A DNA stretch of 5,287 nt from Firmicutes bacterium UBA4874 (GTDB lineage: Bacteria > Bacillota > Clostridia > Caldicoprobacterales > DTU083), in assembly GCA_002399435.1 (NCBI GenBank), contig DHDO01000098.1, positions 24,631-29,917 on the forward strand. The letters are read 5' to 3'. Position 1 is the first letter of the stretch. Every line of letters starts with the position of its first letter. Shown one piece after another: positions 1 through 5,287 of this stretch. Below the pieces are notes generated by a model. That model searched no databases and was not told the DNA's origin. It was given only the letters and a program-made list of their open reading frames with translations. A program made the position numbers and the translations under genes.

Positions 1-1
1 A

Positions 2-34
2 ATGCAAAACAATACAAGACATACAAAACAATAC
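2..34. repeat. 14-bp near-perfect direct repeat, two copies
   Basis: Bases 2-15 and 21-34 match at 13 of 14 positions. The core CAAAACAATAC is identical at 5-15 and 24-34, giving a 19-bp period. The repeat lies in an A-rich stretch just upstream of the terminator-like hairpin and yqfC. It could be a pair of regulator half-sites on one face of the helix, or chance similarity in A-rich DNA. No function is assigned. Confidence 0.5.
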
Positions 35-43
35 GGAAATCCT

Positions 44-86
44 GAAAAAACTGGAATGGAGACGATCATTCTAGTTTTTTCTTTTT
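44..86 (+). terminator. Intrinsic (Rho-independent) terminator-like hairpin upstream of yqfC
   Basis: Bases 44-59 (GAAAAAACTGGAATGG) pair with 66-81 (TCATTCTAGTTTTTTC) over 16 consecutive pairs, 14 Watson-Crick and 2 G-U, around the 6-nt loop AGACGA (60-65). The 3' arm runs into a T-rich tract, 75-86, with 11 T in 12 bases. The two G-U pairs would become C-A mismatches in a transcript of the other strand, so the structure favours + strand RNA. It most likely ends an upstream transcript lying outside the window and isolates the yqfC operon. The stem is not G+C rich, so its efficiency may be moderate. An attenuator role is an alternative. Confidence 0.6.
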
Positions 87-89
87 GCG

Positions 90-97
90 CATATGAT
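90..97 (+). promoter_or_regulatory. Candidate sigma-E type -10 element of the yqfC promoter
   Basis: CATATGAT at 90-97 fits the Bacillus sigma-E -10 pattern CATAYANT at all but one position, and it contains TATGAT, a 5/6 match to the sigma-A -10. No convincing -35 for either sigma factor lies at the right distance: the region around 68-76 is inside the 3' arm of the terminator-like hairpin and matches poorly. B. subtilis yqfC is a sigma-E gene, which is the main reason to mention the site. Initiation about seven bases downstream would leave almost no leader before the SD at 106-112. This is tentative. Confidence 0.25.
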
Positions 98-105
98 CTA
101 TGGAT

Positions 106-112
106 GGGGGTG
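106..112 (+). promoter_or_regulatory. Ribosome binding site deciding the yqfC start
   Basis: GGGGGTG differs from the ideal GGAGGTG at one base and sits 5 nt before the ATG at 118. The in-frame ATG at 100 would place this purine block inside the coding region and has no comparable SD upstream, so 118 is preferred. Confidence 0.7.
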
Positions 113-117
113 TGTTT

Positions 118-396
118 ATGCGCAGAAAAAGATTGGAAGATGCGAAATCCGCGGTATCCGAAATGCTTGACCTTCCCAGGGAAATCATGCTGAATCTACC
201 CAGGATCACCATGATCGGCAATAATCAGATGATTGTGGAAAACCATAAAGGCGTCATTGAATATACACCGGAAAGGATACGGGTCAATTCCTCCATTGGG
301 GTGATACGGATTCAGGGCAAGGATATGAAGCTGAAGAATATTGCTGCGGATGATATCATGATCACCGGCGGAATGAAGGGTATCGAATTTATTTAG
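118..396 (+). CDS. yqfC: Sporulation protein YqfC (YabP/YqfC family)
   Basis: This encodes a 92-residue protein, close to the usual length of about 93 for the family. It opens with a basic N-terminus (MRRKRLEDAK), followed by the helix and turn typical of YqfC, LDLPREIMLNLPRITMIGNN at residues 18-37. The rest is a beta-rich half carrying VENHKGVIEYT, VNSSIGVIRIQGKDMKL and a C-terminal GGMKGIEFI. No signal peptide or membrane segment is visible, so a cytoplasmic or membrane-associated location is expected. In B. subtilis yqfC belongs to the sigma-E mother-cell regulon; its biochemical role is not established. An in-frame ATG at 100 would add six residues, but the SD GGGGGTG supports 118. The stop codon overlaps the SD of yqfD, which starts 12 nt later, so the two are probably translated together. 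Family assignment is secure; function is known only as sporulation-associated. Confidence 0.93.
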   Translation: MRRKRLEDAKSAVSEMLDLPREIMLNLPRITMIGNNQMIVENHKGVIEYTPERIRVNSSIGVIRIQGKDMKLKNIAADDIMITGGMKGIEFI

Positions 397-408
397 GAGA
401 GAAAACGA

Positions 409-1569
409 ATGATCTTTTATATACTATGGAATTACCTGGTTGGGTACGTGAAGATCCGGGTGGACGGATTATCCCTGGAAAAGTTCATTAATCTGACGGT
501 CGGCAAAGGAATCCGCCTTTGGGGAATCAACCGGGAGAGCTATACTTCCCTGACAGCCAATATGGGTATGCGTGATTTTCACCAGCTTCATTCCATATCC
601 CATAAAATACGATGCAGGATACGGATTGAAGAAAAGCGCGGACTGCCCTTTGTCATGCATCGATATCGGCACAGGAAAATGCTGGTGGTTGGCATGATTG
701 CTTTTCTGGTCATATTGTATGGCTTTTCCTGCTTTATCTGGTCAGTCGATGTGCAAGGGGTAAAGAAGATGGATCCGCAGAAGATTTGGACAGAGCTGGA
801 TTCCCTTGGAGTCCGTCCAGGTGTGTATAAAAAGAATATTGATACCATGTCCGTTGAAAATTCCCTGATTGTTACCATTCCGGAGCTATCCTGGGCCAGT
901 CTGGAGATCAAGGGAAGCCGGGCCATCCTGCGGGTGAGGGAAGCGACGCAGCCGCCGGACTTTGTGGACAAGGAAACGCCGTCGGATATCATCGCTTCCA
1001 GGGACGGTATTATTCAAAGTATGATTGTCCTGGACGGTCAGGCAGTGGTGGAGGATGGGCAGACCGTCCGCAAGGGCCAGCTTCTGGTAACCGGTATCAT
1101 AGACCATCCGGATTCGACTGGCATACGGTATGTTCATTCCATGGGTCAGATCAAGGCCAGGACCTGGTATGAGGATACTGCGGAACTGTCGTTGAAGCAG
1201 CCGTACCGGCAGAGAACGGGACGCAGCGCGCAGATGAAATATATTGGGTGGAACAGGCTGAAGGTTCCCTATCATAAGGAGGAGATTCCCTTTGGGGATT
1301 ATGATGTGGAGGTCCGGGAAGATGGGATCCTGATCACCGAGACCTATTATGAAGTAAAAAAGATTCATTGGGAGCAGGACAGGGAACTGGCAAAGGAGAA
1401 GCTGAAAGAACAACTTGAGGAAAAAATCCGGGAGAAAATACCGCAGGGAGCGAAAGTGATTGACAAAAAGTTCAAATACGATATGATAGAAGGAGAGAAA
1501 CTGACTGCCCTGGTTTATATTGAAGCGTTGGAAGATATCGGGCAGCAGCGGATAATTGAGACACAATAG
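409..1569 (+). CDS. yqfD: Sporulation protein YqfD
   Basis: This encodes 386 residues, near the usual 390-400 of YqfD. Residues 1-80 form the cytoplasmic N-terminal region, with the family-typical start around GYVKIRVDGLSLEKFINL. Residues 81-91 are a basic, His-rich stretch (MHRYRHRK), then one membrane segment spans about 91-112, so the rest should lie outside the membrane. Residues 113-180 resemble a small POTRA-like module (VDVQGVKKMDPQKIW...), an inference from its pattern. The family hallmark GQIKARTWYE is at about 246-255. Residues 323-350 are a charged, probably coiled helix rich in Lys and Glu. B. subtilis yqfD is a sigma-E gene implicated in spore formation; its molecular activity is unknown to me. 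Its SD AGGAGAG (395-401) overlaps the yqfC stop. A possible sigma-A promoter for phoH lies within its last 110 bases. Assignment is confident. Confidence 0.93.
   Translation: MIFYILWNYLVGYVKIRVDGLSLEKFINLTVGKGIRLWGINRESYTSLTANMGMRDFHQLHSISHKIRCRIRIEEKRGLPFVMHRYRHRKMLVVGMIAFLVILYGFSCFIWSVDVQGVKKMDPQKIWTELDSLGVRPGVYKKNIDTMSVENSLIVTIPELSWASLEIKGSRAILRVREATQPPDFVDKETPSDIIASRDGIIQSMIVLDGQAVVEDGQTVRKGQLLVTGIIDHPDSTGIRYVHSMGQIKARTWYEDTAELSLKQPYRQRTGRSAQMKYIGWNRLKVPYHKEEIPFGDYDVEVREDGILITETYYEVKKIHWEQDRELAKEKLKEQLEEKIREKIPQGAKVIDKKFKYDMIEGEKLTALVYIEALEDIGQQRIIETQ
1460..1487 (+). promoter_or_regulatory. Candidate internal sigma-A promoter for phoH-yqfF-ybeY
   Basis: An exact -35 TTGACA (1460-1465) is followed, after a 16-bp spacer, by TATGAT (1482-1487), a 5/6 match to TATAAT. 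Initiation would fall near 1494, about 90 nt before the phoH TTG start. There is no extended -10 TG. The site is inside yqfD coding sequence, so it could be chance. It is, however, placed exactly between the sporulation pair and the housekeeping genes that need expression during growth. Confidence 0.45.
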
Positions 1570-1573
1570 GAGG
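1568..1573 (+). promoter_or_regulatory. Ribosome binding site deciding the phoH TTG start
   Basis: AGGAGG begins inside the yqfD stop codon (TAG, 1567-1569) and lies 9 nt before TTG at 1583. It is a full-strength SD core. No ATG or GTG is in frame at a suitable distance, so TTG is the best-supported start. The upstream in-frame TTG at 1556 precedes this site and lacks an SD. Confidence 0.75.
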
Positions 1574-1582
1574 ATTTCGCGT

Positions 1583-2599
1583 TTGAAGGGCTTGTCGCAT
1601 GAGCAGGTAATGGACATTGGCAGTATAGAGGCATTGATGGCTCTTTTCGGGAATTTTGATCAGAATATAAAATTCATTGAGGAGGAAGTTGGTGTAAGGA
1701 TTACCGCCAAAGAGACCCGGCTTCTGATTACCGGGGAAGAGGAGCCGGTGAAGCTGGCGGTTCGTGTTATACAGGAACTTCTGGATATGATACGAAACCA
1801 TGAAACCCTGAATATTTCCAGGATTGATTATGCCATTCAGCTGGCCCGCTCCGGCAAGGAAGATGTGATCCATGAACTGATGACGGATGTGATCTGCGTC
1901 AATTACAGGGGACAGCAGGTCCGATGCAAGACCCTGGGGCAGAAACGGTATGTGCAGGCGATTTCCAAAAATGATATTGTTTTCGGGATTGGGCCGGCCG
2001 GTACGGGGAAAACCTATCTGGCCATGGCCATGGCCGTTACTGCTTTCCGGAACAAGGAAGTCCGCCGGATCGTGCTGACCCGTCCGGCAGTGGAGGCAGG
2101 TGAGAAGCTGGGCTTCCTTCCCGGTGATTTGCAGAACAAGGTCGATCCCTACCTGCGGCCGCTTTACGATGCCCTGTATGACCTGTTGGGAACGGAGACC
2201 TATAACAAGCTGATGGAGCGGGGAATCATCGAGATCGCTCCTCTGGCTTATATGAGGGGACGTACTTTGGATGATTCCTTTATCATTCTGGATGAAGCAC
2301 AGAATACGACCTCTGAACAGATGAAAATGTTTTTGACGCGGCTTGGACAGGGCTCCAGGGCGATTGTCACCGGAGATGTTACGCAGATGGATCTGCCACC
2401 GGGTAAGAAATCCGGGCTGGTGGAAGCTTCCCATATTCTGCAGGAAATCAAAGGCCTGGAGTTTGTTTATCTGACCTATAAGGATGTTGTCCGGCATGAG
2501 CTGGTGATGCGGATTATCGAAGCCTATGGGCGTTATGAAAAGAGAACCCAAATGGGGGGAAAAGCAAAAAAGCGAACCGGAAAGGAGAATAGGAAATGA
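1583..2599 (+). CDS. phoH: PhoH family P-loop ATPase (PhoH/PhoL, YbeZ-like)
   Basis: With the TTG start this encodes 338 residues, slightly longer than the usual 315-325. An N-terminal PhoH domain, about residues 10-110, precedes a P-loop NTPase domain, about 115-320. Visible motifs are Walker A GPAGTGKT at 137-144, LTRPAVEAGEKLGFLPGD at 165-182, Walker B FIILDEAQN at 233-241, and the sensor-like VTGDVTQMDLP at 262-272. All are typical of the family and intact. PhoH proteins are cytoplasmic ATPases linked to RNA metabolism, and the E. coli relative YbeZ works with YbeY, encoded here two genes downstream. The C-terminal 19 residues are strongly basic (KAKKRTGKENRK). The start at 1583 is chosen from the AGGAGG 9 nt upstream; ATG at 1610 would shorten the protein by nine residues and has only a weak SD. 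The stop overlaps the yqfF start by 4 nt (ATGA). Identity is secure; the substrate is not known. Confidence 0.95.
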   Translation: MKGLSHEQVMDIGSIEALMALFGNFDQNIKFIEEEVGVRITAKETRLLITGEEEPVKLAVRVIQELLDMIRNHETLNISRIDYAIQLARSGKEDVIHELMTDVICVNYRGQQVRCKTLGQKRYVQAISKNDIVFGIGPAGTGKTYLAMAMAVTAFRNKEVRRIVLTRPAVEAGEKLGFLPGDLQNKVDPYLRPLYDALYDLLGTETYNKLMERGIIEIAPLAYMRGRTLDDSFIILDEAQNTTSEQMKMFLTRLGQGSRAIVTGDVTQMDLPPGKKSGLVEASHILQEIKGLEFVYLTYKDVVRHELVMRIIEAYGRYEKRTQMGGKAKKRTGKENRK

Positions 2600-4833
2600 G
2601 TCCGACTGCTCTTCGCAGGGACAAGCCAGTGCGTCCGGCAGGGACGTTCCATTTTTGTTTCCATCCTTACTTTTGGGATTTTCTGATTGCTCTATTGACC
2701 TTTTTTTTGATTTTTCTGCTCATTCTGACTTGCCTGGCCCCGGAGCGATATGAGCTGAAAGCCGGGGATATTCCAAACAAACCCATTGCGGCCCCCAGGG
2801 ATATTGCGGATGAAAAGGCCACCGGGGAAAGAATGCAGCGTGCCAGGGGACAGGTCAATGATATCTATACCCTGGATCAGATGATTACAAAGGATGTGGT
2901 TTCCGGAATCGATGCCATGTTTCATGGTATGAATTCCGCCAGGGAAGCTGCTGCCGGCAGGGTGAAAAAGTGGGACGAGCTGAGGGAGAGCAGCATAAAA
3001 GCCTGGGAAGAGGCTCAAAGTCAGGACCTGCAGTCCCAGCAGGCATCGGATGAGCCGCAGCCAACGCCCTTGCCGGAGAAACCGGATGACAGTCAGCTTT
3101 ATGATGAAGCATTTTTTCAGGAAGTGCAGAAGATGTTTCCCGTCCAGCTGGCAAAGGATGATATTCTGATCATTGTCAGGGCGGATCCGAAGGATCTGGA
3201 CCGATTGAAGCAGGAACTGACCGATACTGTGAGGGATATGCTGAAAATCGGCATCAAGCAGGAACAGCTGTCGGGGTTTAAAGTTGATCTGCGGGAAGCG
3301 GTTCAGGAAATGGAGATTCCCGATGAATTGAAGCCCCTTGGCATTACTATTGGCATTTCCCAATTGAAGGCAAATCTTCTTTATGATCCGGAGAAAACGC
3401 AGGAGGAGAAGCAGAAAGCGGCAGATAACGTGGAGGAAGTGGTTTATAAAAAGGGCCAGTTTATCGCGCAGGCCGGCCAACCTGTCACGAAGGATCAAAT
3501 CATCCTGCTGGCGGAACTGGGATTGCTGAAGGACGATAAAGTGGATGCTCCGCTTTTTGCCGGCATTGCCCTTTCTGTTTTTTCCTGTCTGGCCCTGTCT
3601 GCGTTCTATCTGATTTATTTTGAGAAGGAACTGCTTCAAAAACCTTTGATCCTGCTGATGATCAGTACGATTCTCTGCCTGGTCCTGGGGGTGACATATG
3701 CTACTTCCCGCCTGAATCCTTATCTGATTCCTGCTGCGATGGCGGGGATGCTGCTTACGGTGCTGCTGAATGCCCGCATTGGGATTGTGTTCAACATGAT
3801 TACAGCGTTGCTGGTTGGCCTGATGTATGGAATGCAGCTGCCTCCGGTTATCCTGACGGCATTCGGCGGCATGGTGGGGATCTGCCTGCTCCGGTCCATT
3901 CAGCAGAGAAACTCCCTGGTATGGGCTGGTCTGGGAACAGCAGCCGGCAATATGCTGGCCGCAGGTTCCCTGGAGCTTTTGACAGCCGGGGGAGGGACAG
4001 GCCTTTTTATCAGCTCGCTGTGGGGTGCTCTGGGAGGTTTGATCGGGGCAGTGCTTGCCACGGGTACCCTGCCGGTCTGGGAGAATCTGTTTGGCATTGT
4101 GACTCCCATGAAGCTGGTAGAGCTCAGCAATCCCAATCAGCCCATATTGAAGCGTTTGCTGGTGGAGACTCCAGGTACCTACCATCACAGCGTTATTGTG
4201 GCCAACCTGGCAGAGAGGGCTGCAGATGCCATTGGCGCCAATGGTCTGCTGGCGAGGGTCGGTTCCTATTATCATGATATCGGCAAGCTGGAACGTCCCT
4301 ATTATTTCAGGGAAAATCAACTGTATGAGGACAACCCGCATGACCGGCTGGATCCGATGCTGAGCACCCGGATTATCATCTCCCACGTAACGGATGGCAT
4401 CAAACTGGCGAAGGAATATAATGTGCCTCCGGTGCTGCATGATTTTATTTTGCAGCATCATGGAACCACTCCGGTGGTCTATTTTTACCATAAGGCAAAA
4501 AATAACAGCCATGGGGATCCGGAAGTCCGGCTGAATGATTTCCGATATCCCGGTCCCACGCCCGGCAGCAGGGAGACGGCCATTGTTATGATGGCGGATA
4601 CGACGGAGGCGGCAGTGCGGGCCATGACGGATCATACGCCGGGCAAGATGAAGGAGCGGATTCGCACCCTTATGCGGGAGAAACTGGACGATGGACAGTT
4701 TGAGAACTGTGATCTGACCATAAGGGATATGAACGTCATCGCATCCACTTTTGCCTGCGTCATCACCGGTATTTTCCACGATCGGGTAAAATACCCGGAA
4801 ATACACTTGAAGGAAGAAAGAGAGAACCATTGA
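2596..4833 (+). CDS. pgpH: Membrane HD-domain phosphodiesterase YqfF (PgpH-type, cyclic di-AMP hydrolase)
   Basis: This encodes 745 residues, a little longer than typical PgpH/YqfF at about 710-720. The order is a short cytoplasmic N-terminus; one membrane segment at about 28-47; an extracytoplasmic 7TMR-HDED domain at about 48-316; a multi-span 7TM region at about 317-498; and a cytoplasmic HD domain at about 515-690. The HD site appears complete: H531 in TYHHSVIVANLAE, H560-D561 in HDIGK (560-564), H597 in ISHVTDG, H621-H622 in LQHHGT and D668 in MMADTTEAA. These match the two-metal ligand pattern of Listeria PgpH, which cleaves cyclic di-AMP to pApA. By family knowledge this protein should lower cyclic di-AMP and so affect wall and potassium homeostasis. 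Residues 140-166 are a Gln/Pro/Asp-rich linker. The SD AAAGGAG (2581-2587) is 8 nt from the ATG, which overlaps the phoH stop. Substrate assignment is by homology. Confidence 0.94.
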   Translation: MSPTALRRDKPVRPAGTFHFCFHPYFWDFLIALLTFFLIFLLILTCLAPERYELKAGDIPNKPIAAPRDIADEKATGERMQRARGQVNDIYTLDQMITKDVVSGIDAMFHGMNSAREAAAGRVKKWDELRESSIKAWEEAQSQDLQSQQASDEPQPTPLPEKPDDSQLYDEAFFQEVQKMFPVQLAKDDILIIVRADPKDLDRLKQELTDTVRDMLKIGIKQEQLSGFKVDLREAVQEMEIPDELKPLGITIGISQLKANLLYDPEKTQEEKQKAADNVEEVVYKKGQFIAQAGQPVTKDQIILLAELGLLKDDKVDAPLFAGIALSVFSCLALSAFYLIYFEKELLQKPLILLMISTILCLVLGVTYATSRLNPYLIPAAMAGMLLTVLLNARIGIVFNMITALLVGLMYGMQLPPVILTAFGGMVGICLLRSIQQRNSLVWAGLGTAAGNMLAAGSLELLTAGGGTGLFISSLWGALGGLIGAVLATGTLPVWENLFGIVTPMKLVELSNPNQPILKRLLVETPGTYHHSVIVANLAERAADAIGANGLLARVGSYYHDIGKLERPYYFRENQLYEDNPHDRLDPMLSTRIIISHVTDGIKLAKEYNVPPVLHDFILQHHGTTPVVYFYHKAKNNSHGDPEVRLNDFRYPGPTPGSRETAIVMMADTTEAAVRAMTDHTPGKMKERIRTLMREKLDDGQFENCDLTIRDMNVIASTFACVITGIFHDRVKYPEIHLKEERENH

Positions 4834-4834
4834 T

Positions 4835-5287
4835 ATGACTTTATGGATTGACAACCGGCAGGAATTTCTGACGGAAGACCTGCAGGATTTCTTTGAACGG
4901 ATTCTGCGACAGACTCTGAGAAGTCTGAAGCTGGATATTCAGGTGGAAGTCAGCCTGCTGCTGGTGGACAATGCGCAAATCCGGCAGTTGAACCGGAAGT
5001 ATCGGGGGAAAGATGCGGCTACGGATGTCCTTTCTTTTCCGCAGATTGATATGTCTCCTTCCGGCGAATCCCCGGATCGGAAAACCCTGGAGGAGAATCG
5101 GGATCCGGGTACCGGAGAAACGGTTCTGGGGGACATCGTCCTGTCCGTGGAAAGGGCTATGGAACAGGCAGACGAATATGGACACAGCATCGGTCGGGAA
5201 CTTGCTTTTCTCATGGCTCACGGGCTTCTTCATCTTCTGGGTTATGACCATGAGAAAGGGAAAGAGATGGAGGAGATCATGAACCGG
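4835..5287 (+). CDS. ybeY: Endoribonuclease / rRNA maturation factor YbeY (3' end cut by window)
   Basis: The frame stays open from ATG 4835 to the last base, giving 151 residues of an expected 160-175; the C-terminal tail lies beyond the window. The family signatures are intact: LNRKYRGKDAATDVLSFP at about 52-69, with the conserved Arg at 57; GDIVLSVERA at about 99-108; and the zinc-binding HGLLHLLGYDH at 129-139, with ligands H129, H133 and H139. YbeY is a cytoplasmic zinc-dependent RNase acting in 16S rRNA 3' maturation and ribosome quality control. Residues 72-97 form a variable, charged loop between the two conserved blocks, common in relatives. It starts one base after the yqfF stop (TGATATG). 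The upstream purines are weak or poorly spaced (GAGAG at 4820-4824, 10 nt away), so translation probably depends on coupling to yqfF. Identity is secure. Confidence 0.95.
   Translation, partial: MTLWIDNRQEFLTEDLQDFFERILRQTLRSLKLDIQVEVSLLLVDNAQIRQLNRKYRGKDAATDVLSFPQIDMSPSGESPDRKTLEENRDPGTGETVLGDIVLSVERAMEQADEYGHSIGRELAFLMAHGLLHLLGYDHEKGKEMEEIMNR

Noticed and set aside
1..74. C-terminal tail of an upstream gene: one frame is open from the left edge to TAG at 72-74 and another to TGA at 43-45
   Set aside because: Short open stretches at an edge in A-rich DNA are expected by chance. Neither peptide is recognisable, and the first would end inside the hairpin stem. The second would end just at the hairpin base and is conceivable, but cannot be supported without upstream sequence.
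2..193. A 63-codon + strand frame beginning at ATG 2
   Set aside because: It runs through the terminator-like hairpin and out of frame into yqfC, has no visible SD within the window, and its product resembles no known protein.
2021..2037. GGCCAT tandem repetition after the Walker A codons of phoH
   Set aside because: It encodes the alternating Ala-Met helix (AMAMA) that follows the P-loop, so protein constraint and codon choice explain it.
4848..4853. TTGACA near the start of ybeY as a possible -35 element
   Set aside because: No TATAAT-like sequence follows at 15-19 bp; the hexamer simply encodes the conserved N-terminal I-D-N of YbeY.
2692..4854. A 720-codon open frame on the minus strand opposite yqfF, with similar long frames opposite yqfD, phoH and ybeY
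   Set aside because: Each antisense frame is in exact codon register with the sense gene, where it stays open whenever the sense codons TTA, CTA and TCA are avoided, as they are here. The translations have no recognisable domains, while the sense proteins carry complete family motifs.
1..5287. An undescribed defence, mobile or multi-gene system
   Set aside because: All five genes belong to recognised families in a conserved order, with no integrase, transposase, repeats flanking a cargo, CRISPR-like array or orphan gene in the window.

Overview
The window looks like part of a chromosome from an endospore-forming member of the Clostridia, possibly Lachnospiraceae-like; the exact taxon cannot be read from the sequence. 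The basis is a set of five genes, all on the + strand, in the order yqfC - yqfD - phoH - yqfF (pgpH-type) - ybeY. This order is conserved in Bacillus and many Clostridia, usually followed by dgkA, cdd and era. Base composition is near half G+C by eye, and strong purine-rich Shine-Dalgarno (SD) sites precede most genes.

Layout: bases 1-117 are an A-rich leader. It holds a 14-bp near-perfect direct repeat, an intrinsic-terminator-like hairpin (44-86) and a weak candidate sigma-E type promoter just before yqfC. Genes follow almost without gaps: yqfC 118-396, yqfD 409-1569, phoH 1583-2599 (TTG start), yqfF 2596-4833 and ybeY from 4835 past the window edge. Junctions are +12 nt, +13 nt, a 4-nt ATGA overlap and +1 nt, so the cluster reads as one translationally coupled operon.

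How the genes work together: YqfC and YqfD are sporulation proteins, in B. subtilis made under sigma-E in the mother cell. PhoH (ATPase/RNA-linked) and YbeY (zinc-dependent endoribonuclease/rRNA maturation factor) are RNA-metabolism partners. YqfF is a membrane HD-domain phosphodiesterase expected to degrade cyclic di-AMP. The last three are growth-phase housekeeping genes. A good sigma-A type promoter sequence inside the 3' end of yqfD (1460-1487, exact TTGACA, 16-bp spacer, TATGAT) could let phoH-yqfF-ybeY be transcribed during growth independently of the sporulation pair. That is the most useful regulatory lead here.

I see no mobile element, CRISPR array, RNA gene or novel multi-gene system. 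The coding content is a well-known conserved cluster, and the points worth a second look are regulatory or small structural details.
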